From NCBI GenBank assembly GCA_022605425.2, contig JAKIMF020000013.1:558001-622000 (forward strand): a DNA stretch of 64,000 bases, written 5' to 3'. The position numbers and the translations under genes are program-made. The stretch comes from Hamiltosporidium tvaerminnensis. Its lineage: Eukaryota; Microsporidia; Dubosqiidae. Below, in pieces: positions 32,795 through 45,640 of this stretch; position 1 is the stretch's first letter; each line of letters opens with the position of its first letter. The notes under the pieces are model-generated. The model was not told the DNA's origin and searched no databases. It was given only the letters and a program-made list of their open reading frames with translations.

Positions 32795-32807
32795 AATATT
32801 GCAATGA
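32795..32807. repeat. 13-bp target-site duplication (right) of Dong-like LINE
   Basis: AATATTGCAATGA, identical to 31,771-31,783. Confidence 0.9.
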
Positions 32808-33142
32808 AAACAATAAAAATAATTACCGATTAAGAAAATTTACAATGTAATTTTTTTTAAAAAAATTTCTATTTAATTTTGAAACAAATTGTGTGAGGAA
32901 TTCTGACACTTCGAACAAAATTTTTCATTCTTTAAAGTATTGTCTTGCATTTAACCAAAAAATATTGCAAATTTTCTATTTTATTTGTCAAATATGCTAA
33001 AATAGAAAATAGAATTATTTGATGCGGATTTTAAGTTTTATATTTCTATGTTGTAGTAACTAAAACCATTCGTTCTTATCGACTGATATAAATTTAAATG
33101 CTAATTGGTTAATAATAACAGAAAAATACAAAAAAATCGAAA

Positions 33143-33145
33143 CCC
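33143..33145 (+). promoter_or_regulatory. CCC motif at the MBOAT gene start
   Basis: GAAACCC directly precedes the ATG at 33,146. Confidence 0.5.
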
Positions 33146-34312
33146 ATGAACAAAATAGTAGAAATGCCGGAATTTAGATATATTCTTGCACTTTTTCTAA
33201 CATATTTTATTACTTTCGGTTTGAAATTGACAAAAAGAACAAATTTGTTTCCTCTATTCAGCTTATGTTGTATTTTGATAGCATTTGGTATTATTGACGT
33301 AATCTTCTTTTTGGTAGTTGTTTTTTCAAATATTTCTGCCTTATATTTGTTCAAACGAACTGAAAGAATACGTTTTATAATGACTGGAAGTAATATTCTT
33401 GGTCTACTTTTATACCAACAATTGAATAATTTTATTAAAGGAATTTATGGTGAAAGACTCGGGCCAAATATAAGTGGACCTCTAATGATGCTCGTAATCA
33501 AGATGTATTATTTGGGAAAGGAGTATGATTTTTCTACGCACACCATTTATAATCTTATAAGTTATATCTTTTATCTTCCCAGTATTTTGGTAGGTCCAGC
33601 ACCATCATTTAAAGGATTTATTGAAAGACCAAAACAAACTAAAAAATATATTTTGTTCTCACTTCGAGTATTAATGGAGTCTTTTATTTTTATGGGACTT
33701 CATTTACTTATAAGAAGTAAGTTTAGTGTTGAAAAAATGTTGGAAATGCAAAAAAGTAATTTCTTTAAGAATTTTTTGTTTCTGTATGTATTTAGCTTCG
33801 GTTTTAGATGTAAGTACTATTTTGTTTGGACTTTTGCACATTCTGTATTTTCATTGGATGGATATACAAATCAAAAAAATATTTTTCCGTTAAGTGTGGA
33901 ATTTTCTACAAATATCAAAGGTGTTACAGATTCATGGAATATCTGTACAAATAAGTGGCTTAAAGATTGCGTATTCGTTCCTTTAAAAGGATATTCGATT
34001 TTTATGGCCAGTCTAGCAACCTTTTTTGTTTCTGCTATATGGCATGGTTTAAACTGGTGTTATTTCCTTATGTTCTTAAGTTTTGGTCTCATTATACCCT
34101 TCATAAGAAACAACATAAGAATTTATAAAAAATATCTCAACGATTCAATTTGTAAATTTGTTTGTTTATTCCAAATGATGGCAATAGTTTCCTATTTTTC
34201 TGTTCCATTCATCACCCTGGATTTAGATAAAACATTTTCCATTTGGAAAAATGTAAATTTTTATGGGCATATTTTTGTGTTGTTGAGTGGTTTCGGTATG
34301 CTTTTGAGTTAA
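33146..34312 (+). CDS. Membrane-bound O-acyltransferase (MBOAT), lysophospholipid acyltransferase-like
   Basis: 388 residues, about ten membrane helices. The family signature is present: SWNICTNKWLKDCVFVPL (about residues 262-280, with the conserved W-N and K-W-L) and SAIWHGLNWCYFLMF with the invariant catalytic His at about residue 300. The GPAPSFKGFIE segment (about 150-160) also resembles LPCAT3/Ale1-type enzymes, which re-acylate lysophospholipids using acyl-CoA at the ER membrane. The protein is shorter than yeast Ale1 (about 620), as usual for microsporidian proteins, and ends soon after the last helix. The DGAT1 and porcupine branches are less likely because of the WNICTNKWL form. The frame is intact and the start is fixed by the adjacent CCC. 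Confidence 0.87.
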   Translation: MNKIVEMPEFRYILALFLTYFITFGLKLTKRTNLFPLFSLCCILIAFGIIDVIFFLVVVFSNISALYLFKRTERIRFIMTGSNILGLLLYQQLNNFIKGIYGERLGPNISGPLMMLVIKMYYLGKEYDFSTHTIYNLISYIFYLPSILVGPAPSFKGFIERPKQTKKYILFSLRVLMESFIFMGLHLLIRSKFSVEKMLEMQKSNFFKNFLFLYVFSFGFRCKYYFVWTFAHSVFSLDGYTNQKNIFPLSVEFSTNIKGVTDSWNICTNKWLKDCVFVPLKGYSIFMASLATFFVSAIWHGLNWCYFLMFLSFGLIIPFIRNNIRIYKKYLNDSICKFVCLFQMMAIVSYFSVPFITLDLDKTFSIWKNVNFYGHIFVLLSGFGMLLS

Positions 34313-37300
34313 ATAATATTTAAAATATACTTTTTATCTAAAAATTTATTTATAATATGTAGGGGCTACACATTCAATGATTAGAAATTTAGATTTTTAA
34401 AAAATCAAGTTAAAAATAAAAACCTTTTTAGAAAACAACATATATTACTAAAAATAGAAAAAATAAAATTAATTTAGTGCTATTTACGGATTTTTTATAT
34501 ATTGGTATTTTATTTCAGAATAACTAATTTAAATTAGAATCCAAAAAACCGTTTTTTTTTTAATAATTCGTTGATAGAATCGAATAATTTTATTTTCAGC
34601 ATCAAAACCGATTAAGTTTATTCTAAGTAAATTTAATTATGTTGAGTAACAATAATACAAAAAGCAATGTAGAGAATAAATTTTTAGTAATTCTAAATTT
34701 ATATTTTAAGAATTTAAAACCTTGAAAAATTAGTTTCAATTCGAATTGAATACCAAAATTTTTCATTAAACTCAATTAATTCGTATAAATTTAAATTGGA
34801 AAATCATTACCAAAAATCTCAAAATAATGATTAAAATTTTAATTTTACAGTTGGTTAATAAAAGTTTAAGTATTAATTTGGAATATTGAAGAATTTACAG
34901 GCTCGACGTAAAATACATGCCTATATAATTTGGAATAAAAAAAATAATAATCAATTGAAATTCAGATAATAACTGATTGATTTATTGTAAGAAATTATTT
35001 TTTTATCATATTTCACTATAGCATTTATATAAATACAAATCAGATTAATTCATAGATTCTTTATTAAAACTAGATAGATTAATTTAAAAATTTTTTATTT
35101 TGTATTCTAATGAAAAAAACATTTAAAACAAATGTATAATTTTCTCCTAGATATTGAAAAAATGTATTATAAGCAATTAAAATATACAAAGTAAAGATCA
35201 ATTTAATAATTAAATCTATGGAAAATAGATTTAAAATATATTTTGCTTATAATTCTGTTTACTTGGTTTACTACATTTATATTTATTTTCGCCTGAATGT
35301 TTTATTCAAATGTTTGTTTACTCTGGTTGAAAAGGTTCTTAGTCGAATAAAATATTTAAATATATTGTACCATTTGACACATAAAAATAAAAATCTTATT
35401 GTTTTTATTTCCAGCAAATTCGTTAAATAGAAAAATTCTTTTTGTTTTAAAAAAATATATTTTCGAAAAGTTCCGGTTTAAGGTTGTATATTATAAAACT
35501 GAATTAATATTTAAATTTCAAATAAAGCTTTGAAAAATTGCATATAGTCTATTTTTGATTTGGTCAGGTAATTCCTCTGAATGTTTTAACAAATTAATTT
35601 CTAAAAATAAGAATATTTATATGGTTTATTGCCAATTAGTTCATAGAAAAATATTTTCTTGCTTATATTTAGTAAATAATTAAAAGTTTACTAAACGAAG
35701 TAAAAAGTTAAAATATACTAAAATGAAGTTAATATAGTGAATGTAATAACCTTTTTTATCTTGTTTAAATACAAAGTTATTTTTCTCATAATTTAAGACA
35801 AACATAATATTGTTAGAATTAGAGATTGCGAATTTGAAATAATTTAGAATTATATTCGAATATTTTTATAGAAAGTTTTGAATATCTAAATATGCTTAGA
35901 TGCAGACATTTAAATTTTTTTCGGAGTTTTTTATAATCATAGCCGCTAGATTTTTATGTAATAATGTATTTTCATATTATATTAAGAGTTCAAACTAAAA
36001 AAAAGAATAATATTTCTATTTTTTGTAAATTTCATATTTTTGACAATAATCCTAACTTATATTCTCAATAAAATAATAATATATTATATTTGTAAAACAG
36101 AGTATTATTAGTGGTTTTAATTTAATTTACTTGATAGATCATTAGTTTTAAAGAGCAGAAATGCCAGAATATATGATCGGGTCTCTTTGACGATATATAT
36201 GAACATTAAGCTTTTTAATAAATACCGGTGCTCATATCCAACCAATTTAAATGCAGTTTTTTATTTGAATTTACTTTGTATATTTTTGTAAACCAATTTT
36301 TCTTTATATAAAGAATGAATCAAATATATTTGTAATTCTTTGTGAATATTTTTTACAAGAGCTTTTTTTATTTTAAGTATAATTATATAAAAGAAATCCG
36401 AAGATAAATTAATAGTGCTTGCTTTAAAACAATCAAAAATTTAATGTTTTTAGAGTGTAAAGTATAAATTGCAGTTTTTAGTTTATTTTACTTATCTGCA
36501 ATATAATAAATAAAAGATACATTACGAACATCTGGAAATGTTTGAATTTGCCCAAAAGATTTACTTAGAATCTAGTTAGAAATAAATTGCGACCTTTTTT
36601 TTAAACAACAAAAAATCAAATAAAAATTATAGATTTTATTGGTTTATATTGTGATTTTTACATGTTCTATCAGTTTTCCTATTTCATAGCTCGTATAAAA
36701 TATTGAAATTTCAAAAATTATCTTTATTCCAAATTAAAGAATTGTTAAAATAATCATCATTTTAAATATGCATTGAGGCAAAAGTTAAAATTTATTTGGA
36801 TCAAATTTCCAATCTTATACATTTTACAAAAAATTTTATAAAAAATCTAGAAGTTATTTTATAAGAGATTGTTTTTGCAGGCTTTATTCACATTCTTATT
36901 CCGTCGTATTTAAATATTTTTCCTTATTTTGATCTCAAACCTTAATTTCGGCATTTTATTTACCTTTAAGTATTCATTGATAAATATTTATTCTTCTTTG
37001 TTGTGTATGTATGTAGCAATATATATTGCTTGTGTTCTCGCATCCGGAGGCATGTAATTAATGTCTCTCATGAATCATATAAGAGTTAAGTTGGCTAGTT
37101 TTTTTGTGGATCTACTGAAATGTTTTTACTATATTTTAAAATTACATTGACTAAAACCGAGTCTCTGATTCACTGTATTTCAGGTTTTAGAACCAAGTTA
37201 TATTGTATTTGATTACAATACGATCCGGGTTATTATAAAAAGATATTATCCCTAACACTAGAATCACAAACAAGAATTGACACATTAACCTATAAGTCGA

Positions 37301-37394
37301 TCATCTTTAGTTTTTCCGTTCATATAATTTTAAGGAAACCTAATTAAGTAATTAAAAATTCAATGAACAATAATATAATATTTCTTATCCCAAA
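34313..37394. other. Gene desert, first part
   Basis: About 3 kb of very A+T-rich DNA. A 70-codon ATG frame at 35,218-35,430 shows no motif and is probably chance. No repeat recognised. Confidence 0.5.
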
Positions 37395-37520
37395 CAAAAA
37401 GTGGAGAGTTCATAACCATTATAAAAACTTTCTGCTTAGCAATGAGTGTGTAGAATTATTTGAAAAAAATTGTTTACATTATAGTGAGATATAAACTGCA
37501 CTAGATCCATAAGCCAATCT
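37395..37520 (+). repeat. Family-1 element, 5' fragment, decayed
   Basis: gtggagagttcataaccatt followed by aaaactttctgcttagcaatgagtgtgt matches the element's first ~70 bp; similarity fades after about 37,510. Confidence 0.8.
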
Positions 37521-37681
37521 CATATAATCTCGAGTTATAACGGATCAAATGAAGTATAGAATAAGTAAGAAGTATCTAACGCAGGGTAATATTTTTTCTT
37601 ATTACGATTCTCATATAAGTTATTAGACCGATTCCTACACTTATTTTTTAAAATATATTTTTATGATTTCTTGATTATATG

Positions 37682-37790
37682 ACTTTTAATTCGATTTTAG
37701 GACTCGAATTTATATTTATTTAAGAAAAGTAGAGTTGACACAAAACTACCCTATTATGTCATCTATTTAGCCATACCCGGGTATTTTTCA
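37682..37790 (-). mobile_element. Dong/R4-like LINE relic (finger region)
   Basis: It matches 32,490-32,600: a shared tatttatttaagaaaagta block, cattatg/ctattatgtcatct and catgg/ccatacc positions. Short and heavily mutated. Confidence 0.6.
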
Positions 37791-39909
37791 ATATATAAAT
37801 TCTCTACATGCTTCATACAATATTAATTTCGAAAATATTGACACTTATATTTTGATTTTACAAAATACATTATTGTACTATAAAATTTTCTTCAGTTTCA
37901 AATATATTTTTTTGTGATATTGGGAAAAAGCTAAAACAAATTGAAACATTCAAGTTTATATACTATATAAATATTCCTTGATTTATTTATTCAACATAAT
38001 TCAAAATTTTAGCCTCTATCTATAAAAATATTTTATAATATTAATGTATTCATTTAAGGCATCAATTTCCAAACCAATTAATATATATTCCCGATAAACA
38101 GATACTCGATATACAAACTCTAGAATTTTTTATTTTAAAAAATTATATTGATACATTTAAAAATTTTAGCATATAGCCACACTTCTATTATAACCTAGAA
38201 CCTTTTAAACAATCATTTAATTAGTTAAATATATAAATAATATAAGTTTGAAATGAGAGGTAGGATAAAGTAAAGATGTACAATTGAAAATAGTTAAATG
38301 TATTCAAATTCTAATATATTTTAAATACGTAAATATATATTCAAAGAAACAACTTTATTCAATCTTTTGAAACGAAAAAGTATAAGGCGAATGCTTAGAA
38401 AATGATGGATATAGTATAAACAATTAATTTTGCAATTTAGAATCAACGACTTTGGATTAATTGCTTATTATAAACATAATTGTTTTAATTATATTCGTTG
38501 TCAAAACCTCAATCATGAAATATATCAGTCACATCAAATTGAAAATATATTCGCCCTGAAATTTTCAAAAAGGTAAATTTTTCAAAAAAAATATGAATAT
38601 AAATAGCACACAATAATATATAAGTAGAATTTCTAAACACAGCGATTTTAGATTAAAGAAAATAACATCGTATTATTTTTTAAATATTAATCTTCATAAA
38701 TGAGTTGGATTTAATATTCCACTATCTCTATGTGTATGTTTCTGTTTGATTTTTATAGAGTAAAACAGCCTTGTAAAAATATTTGTTAAATATAGTAATT
38801 ATTGAATATTGTTTTTGAACATGTAAAATCCGGTTTGTAAAGTGAGATACTTTTCACTCATAACACAAATGAGTAAGACAAACAAAATATATTGTAATGA
38901 ATCTAACCAATTAATCAATTATTTTCAAAGCTAACACAATAATATCCTTCAAAGGATTTAACAATAAAAAAAAGATATTTTGTGAAAAATAGTAGAATTA
39001 CTATATTTGAAAACCTCGAAAATACTTTATTAATATGTGAAACAAAAACTTCTTATATAAGCTTTTGAATTACAATAGAGTTTTATCGAATTTTTACACT
39101 CGAATTTTAGAAATATAACATTATATTAATTAATTGGAGTAACTATAGAAAAATTATTTGTTTAAAAACTAGTTCATGTATATGTGCTATTATTTTGAAA
39201 GTTGTGCTCAAAATTAAATTCAGAAATTTTTAAAATATTTTTTAATGGAAATGATTTTTAAAAAAATTCCGCCTATTTATATTATGATTAAAAAAGTTCA
39301 AAAAAAAGATATGCCATATTCTATTCTTACAGATACAAGTTTTAAACAAGAATAGGAACATAAAACCATAAAATTGAGTAGTATTATCAACAAATATTCA
39401 ATACTTAAGTATGGTACAACCGTATATTTTTTTGATTATTTTATGCATTTGTAGACTAAGTAAATTCAAGTAGGAAAACATAAAAACTAAGTAGTTTCGA
39501 AAATATTATGATCATGGTTTGGTATAGAATTAACATGGTCTATAAATTTAAATACGACATCGAAAATTTAATTTAGTATTCTTTGAAGGATAGAATTAGC
39601 TATGTTATATTTATTATGAATAAATAGGGGAAAGCCATGTATTTTCAAGAGAAACATACATTATTTTGCGTGTAGAGCATTGGATACACATATTTTAATT
39701 AATGTTCTCAGCTAGATTGCTCTATATAAATATTATTAAAATAGTTTAAAAAAGAAATTTACTATTATATACAAACAAATCATATATGATCTGAATTGAT
39801 GTGAAACATCTCAAATAAAGATTTTTTCAATTTAAAAAAACATATTCTACGACATAGAAAGTATGATTATAAAAACCTTTGATACAACTTAATATTATCC
39901 ATTATATGA
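37791..39909. other. Gene desert, second part
   Basis: No gene or recognisable repeat up to the repeat at 39,910. Confidence 0.45.
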
Positions 39910-40075
39910 ATTAGTAATTTTCCGAGAATGGTGAAGCCTCTCTGCGAAATTTTTAATAGATCCAAAATTTAAGACACCAATAACAGCGTTTTGATTAGAA
40001 ATATAAATCTTAGGATCTATTCATAAATTTTTCACAACCAAGGATTGTTCGTAAAAATAAAACATGAAACACTCT
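39910..40075 (+). repeat. Old dispersed repeat, pair with 28,729-28,885
   Basis: Contains ttaagacaccaataac, ctattcataaatttttcacaaccaag and ataaaacatgaaac. Similarity also extends upstream of 39,910 into sequence matching the flank left of the family-1 insertion at 27,986, so this copy shows the unoccupied site. Confidence 0.6.
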
Positions 40076-40670
40076 AAAACGGTTGATCGATTTTAAATTT
40101 TATTTGCAATAACAAATGTTAAAGATCCTTTCTAGGGGGTATGAACTCATAATAAAACCCTTAAAATTATATTTTTCTACTTTTCGTAGTTTTCTGTTTT
40201 ATAACAAATTTGTTCGGATTTTTTATGGCATTCTTACCAATACTTAAGCATTGTTTAGTTGAATTTATGTTTGAAAGCCATTTCCAAGATATCCAGTTGT
40301 AGTAGAATAATGCAAAAAAAATTATAACGACTGAAGTTAAAATATTTGTAATAAACACAAGAAGAACGCTATTTAGTTATTGAATTGGCTAATTCATCAT
40401 GACACGTATGAAACTATTTTTTAGAAAAAAGAAAAACATAATTTACGTTTAAGTCAATTAAAAAAGGTGGATGTGGTAGAAATACTTGATAAATTTAAAT
40501 GAGGAAAAAAGAATTAATAAGTTAAACTTTTAAGAAAATAAAAACAAATAGACAGAATAGAAATAATTTTCCGAATATAAAATAACCAGAAGTTTTATTA
40601 GGAATTACTCGAAACGTATAAAAAAGCAAATATAAAAGACCAAAAAAAAAGTATAAGAGAAAACAGATTA
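40076..40670. other. Gene desert with a small membrane-type frame
   Basis: A minus-strand frame at 40,167-40,358 would encode 63 residues with one hydrophobic segment, but it starts with GTG and has no ATG near its start. I do not call it a gene. Confidence 0.3.
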
Positions 40671-40745
40671 GGTGATTATATAAAGGCTGTAGAAAAGATT
40701 AAAAAATGAAGACCAGATAATGACGGTATAGCAGCTAATCGGCAT
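40671..40745 (+). mobile_element. Possible reverse-transcriptase relic
   Basis: VEKIKK-stop-RPDNDGIAAN resembles the finger motif of LINE reverse transcriptases (K-x-x-x-S/A-P-G-x-D-G-I). Only one motif, interrupted by a stop. Confidence 0.3.
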
Positions 40746-41429
40746 TTTTTTTGTTTTTTTGTGAAATGAAAAATAAAGTTCGTTTCTAAAGAGTAAAGGT
40801 TAGTATTATAAGAATGAAATAAAAAAATAGGGATTTTTAATTTTCGAATATTCACACTGTAGAAAGAAATAAATTAATATTGTGTATTTCGTTGCCAAAT
40901 AGTTTTTATTTAGATTGTATGATTTATAACGGCAATACAATTTTGGGATAAATATTTTCTTTTAACCGAACTAAAAATCAAAATATTTGCTTCCTAAAGA
41001 TTTTAAGTTATTCATTTAAAGTTCAGAATATTTTGAAAATTTAAAGAAATATGCTGATAAATTTATATATTATTTGACATATATTCAAATTATTATTAAG
41101 TGGTTTATTTACTCCTGTCACCAAATTATATATGCCAGATCGTTTATATTGTATTTATTCTTTAGTAATTTCTTATTATATTCATTCTCTGCCTTAAGAT
41201 TCAATGATCTTGTTTAGGAGTCCAAGTGCTTTTATTTCATAACTGTTTTCTAGCTAGGTTTCTATAAAATAAACACTTAAATATATTTTAATTTGAGATC
41301 CATTTTTGATTATAATGTGTTTTATACTTATTTACTCACTTATTACATTCCCATCTTACCTCTCAGTGTCGAGGACGAACAACTGGAAATTTTCCAATTT
41401 CTTTTAATCTGTTGTAACTTGGGAATAGG
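40746..41429. other. Gene desert, third part
   Basis: Nothing recognised. Confidence 0.45.
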
Positions 41430-41556
41430 GGATTTGCCTATAGATCCAGTGTAGTTTATATTTCACCAAAATGCCAACAATTATTTTCAAAACAATTTTA
41501 CACACTAATCGCCTACGAGATAGTTTTTAATGTGTTTATCTTCTCTTCACCCGTAT
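41430..41556 (-). repeat. Family-1 element, 5' fragment, decayed
   Basis: gatccagtgtagtttat, caccaaaatgcc, ttttacacactaatcgcc and ttttaatgtgtttatc line up with the forward 5' end in reverse orientation. Confidence 0.75.
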
Positions 41557-43650
41557 TTTATAAAAAGGTATTATTTTTTTAAATTTGTTTTCAGATTAAA
41601 CAAAAATATGACCATTATGCTCACAAATTACTTTGCTCAAAATATTTAAATAGTATATTTATTTTAAAATATGTATGTGTAATATATGAAAATTCTTATA
41701 AAACCTAAATGCAAATATATTCTTTTGAACGAAGCTAACATTTACCTTTAGCAAATTCTTGGATCAAAGATTGTAGTAATATTTCTTTTGGAAGTAGACA
41801 AAGATTTTTATTATATGCAAAATTATGACCAAAATTATTGAAATTGATTTTATAATATAAAATCGACTTAAAACTTCTTTCGAAATATATATAAGTTTAT
41901 TTAATTCATTCTTTGTAAATAATTTCTCGAATGTGAATCGTACTCGTATAGATTTCATAAATAATTTTAATTTTGCTAGTTATAAATACAGAAGTGAGCT
42001 GGTAAAACATTAAGAATAAACTAAACGTTAAATATTCCATAATTTTTTTAATTATGTGTTTTACTTCTTAAATTTTCAAATAAGTAGATAATCGAGATGT
42101 AGATAGCAATTTTTGCAAAACGTCTTTTAGGATTATTTTTTTTTGAAAAATATGATTTTAATAGACCTCAAACAATTTATAATGCTGCATTGTTGATTTT
42201 TTTGATATGATATTATTTTTTAAAACATTTTCTGCCTCTAGAATCGAACTTTTAATTGGGAAATCTTACTTGATATTATTTGTATAAAGCCATAACTGTC
42301 TTTTTGTTTCAGATATTCCCAAACTTAGTACATATTTAACTAAACAAGTGTTACATAATTCGCTTTATTCCAATACATTGTTAAAACATACATTCCCCAA
42401 TCCATATTTAATGATGTATAATCGTCTTATTTTATTCGAAATGTTTATAAATGAAATACTCTCATAGTGCTGATTGATAAATATTTTTTACGTATACTTG
42501 TCGCTTTCCGGATATATTGAGTGATAATTGTTAGGATGTAAATAAAATTCAAAATTTCATAAATAGTAAAACAAAACATCTAAAAATAAGAACTAACCCG
42601 CTGGTATTAGTTCCAGTTATAAAGAAAAATAATTACACAAAAATATATGCTCTTTTCTTTTTGAGTAAGGGTTAGAGAACATATTTTTATTTTTTCTTAA
42701 ATTTAAGTTTTTTCGAATATCATTTATAATACAGGTTTATAAGGTAATCATTTAAACAAATGAAAATATTTAAATCAAATTTTGCTTCATAAGTTTTTTT
42801 TCGAAAAAAATATTATCTGAAATTGGATATTATTTAGAAAAATGAATGTATAATTATTTTAGAATTATTTTAGAATTTATTTCAGTAAAACCGTGGAAAA
42901 AAATATATGAAAACGATAAAAAAAGGTATAAGTCTGAATTTTATTAAATAAATAAATTTTAGTAGGAACAATAATTCGTTTTTTTTTTTTCTAAAATCAA
43001 CAAGTTATATTCTTATGTAATGCATCTTTTTTACTTTTTCTACAAGGTATTTTCTTTAAATGAAAATTAAATTATTGAATGAAAAATTGAAAATTAAATG
43101 TATTGAGATTGGAAAAGATTAATGCGATTTCATTACATGTGCGGTTAAATCTTAATGAAATATTTTATCTAATTTTTCAATCTTGGCACAATAAACAATA
43201 TACTTAAATCGAGGTATTTACTGTGCATATTTTTATTTATATGTTAAAATGTAAAAGAAAGGGAAAAAAAGCAGATCGAAAACTATATAACTTTAGATTT
43301 ATATGTAAAAATAATTACTTTGGGAATTTAAGAAAACAATAAAAATTTTTCTGACAATTGTAACATTTGTAGTTTGGATAAAAACAAAAAACAATATTTG
43401 AACATAATTAAAGTTCTTAATTGCTCCATTAAAATAACAGAATTCAATATCTCACAATGCAAATGTATTAAAATAGAAAAAATTCTAACTAAAAAGTTTT
43501 TTCAGTGTGTTAACTCCTTCTAAACGATTATTTCTTATCGTAAATATAACAGGTTTCAGATAATCTGTTAAGAACATAAAGAAGAATATGAAATGTGGAT
43601 ATCATGTGGTGCCTAATATGCAGATTTTCAATAAATATATATTATATATT
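41557..43650. other. Gene desert, fourth part
   Basis: No gene recognised; the 64-codon minus frame at 41,764-41,958 has no motif. Confidence 0.45.
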
Positions 43651-43664
43651 TTAAAAGTAAAGAA

Positions 43665-44396
43665 GTGGAGGGAGGATAACCACATAAAAAACTTTCTGCT
43701 TGGCAATGAGTGTGTGAAACTGGTGTGAGATCATTGTTTGGATTTTTGGTGGGAATAAAACCACACTACATCTTTGGTTGTTCCTTGGGAGTTGTTATGA
43801 GGAGGGGAGGTCTAAGAGATGGAGAAACTTTTTCTACAAATTTATTTGTAGTTTTTTATGTAACCAGATTGCAGACCGCAGCTTAAAATTTAGGTAATTG
43901 CCATGTAAAAGCATGGAAACCTAGCCTTGCTCACTCGGGTTAGAAGACTTAGCGCCTGGGGGATATAAAAATAAAACCCATTAAAAGCCGGGAGAGCTAA
44001 GTAGCAGGTTATACCTGTTGGTATGACATTGCACTGTCTAGGTGGACCCCATGTAAATCTCTGAAATATATATTAGCTAGAAGTTTATTGGGTTCAGAAA
44101 GTGTAGAGTAAGTGGGAATGCTGCATAGTCTTGGGGGAGCCCAGGGGGGGCTTCGGCCTTCGATCACACTCCATGCAACGGACATTAACGAACTCCGGGC
44201 AACTGCCTCGCCTAGTAATTAGGTTCTACACACCTGGTAGATGAAAGGCTTTGGGACGTAGGTATCGCAGGGGTTACCGATGGAGTGTTGGGGTAGCAGT
44301 TATTTATGTTAAACCTAGAACTGCGTTAATGTCATGAAAACAAATATAACACTTGCCACTGTTTTAAAAAAGATGTGATACTTTTAAATAAAGTAA
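43665..44396 (+). repeat. Family-1 element, full length with 14-bp target-site duplication (reference copy)
   Basis: 732 bp from GTGGAGGGAGGATAACC to TTTTAAATAAAGTAA, flanked by TTAAAAGTAAAGAA at 43,651-43,664 and 44,397-44,410. It is clearly richer in G+C than its surroundings. No ORF is shared with the other copies. The best copy for defining the family. Confidence 0.95.
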
Positions 44397-44410
44397 TTAA
44401 AAGTAAAGAA

Positions 44411-45640
44411 ATTATATTTCGAACGAAAACTTTTTTTTATAAAAGCCGTAAAAATTTATCAAATTTAAAACTATATGAATAGACTACAAAAATAATGAAA
44501 AATGATGTTAAAATATTTATTTTTTTCTGACTATAAATTACACATTTAAATAAAAAATGTTGATGTATTCGCAATAAATAGGTAATCACATTGATAAATA
44601 TGCGAAAATCACAAATAATTACGTTAGCGAAAAAATAAAGAATTTCTAACGTGTTTTTACATTAATGTTTTAATTAAAGATATAAATCTGATTTAATAAA
44701 GTGACAGAAATAATTTTAGAATCTTTAGAAAAAGTTATCTTTTTATAAATTTAGTTTCTTCGTAATTAAGTTATACCGCTATAGTTGAGTAACTGTAAAA
44801 TACAGAAAATTTTATATCTTTCAAAAAATAATATTCTATTGAATCTAACTCTTTTCCTTCATATAACCTATAAAAAGCTTGGTAAAAAAATTACATCGAA
44901 GTTTCCGAAAAATGTTTGAACCCAAATTAGATTTACCCTAAGGCAAATCATTATTTAATCTTATATGTGGCTGAGTAATTATTTAAGTGGATTTTAAGGT
45001 CTTGGTAAATTACATTAATTTAGTATGTTTTTAAATCGAAATTAAATAGTGTGTTTGAGATAATCGAAAATCTTAAGAAGCTTCAAATCATTAATGAAAA
45101 CCGGATTGTAATTTTTTGATTAATATATATATTATAACTACATAAAAATAAATTTATTCCTCAAAATTTTATGATAGATCAATATCATTCTAAATAAATT
45201 TGATTAAAAAAAGATCTTTTGATATATTTGAAATGATAAAATACTTATTTGATTTATAAAAAAATTGTTATCCGCTGTATGTTCGAAGGAAAGGCCTGGA
45301 AATAGAAAACGAATTAATTTGATTGAAAAGCTTCTTGGATTAAAATATTAACAAATGTTATATTTATATAGAGTTAAGAAAAAATTTGATATTAGTAATT
45401 TTTCTTTTTTAGATATATGATTTTTTTGTAGAGAATGGGTAAGAATAGAAATTTGAAATAATTTAACATATTTAGAATTCTTTATATTAGAAATAAGTTG
45501 ATTGATTGATTTTATTTTTTATTGGTGTTATATTCTCTAAATATTTTTAAAAAAATTGATTTGGTGTTAAAATTACTGTGAAAATTATTTTTTTCGTATA
45601 TAAAGGATGTTATTTATAGAACTGTTTACCCCAAATCATA
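44411..45640. other. AT-rich DNA before the rRNA locus
   Basis: No gene or repeat recognised. Confidence 0.5.

Noticed and set aside
32529-32813. 94-codon ORF as a free-standing zinc-finger gene
   Set aside because: Its first codons lie in the target-site duplication and its body is the truncated Dong-like LINE; the ATG is accidental.
33109-33354. 81-codon minus-strand ORF
   Set aside because: Antisense shadow of the MBOAT gene start.
40167-40358. 63-residue membrane-type frame
   Set aside because: Begins with GTG, has no ATG or CCC motif, and shows no family resemblance.
43665-44396. Family-1 as a MITE or other DNA transposon
   Set aside because: No terminal inverted repeats, variable duplication length, and 5'-truncated copies.
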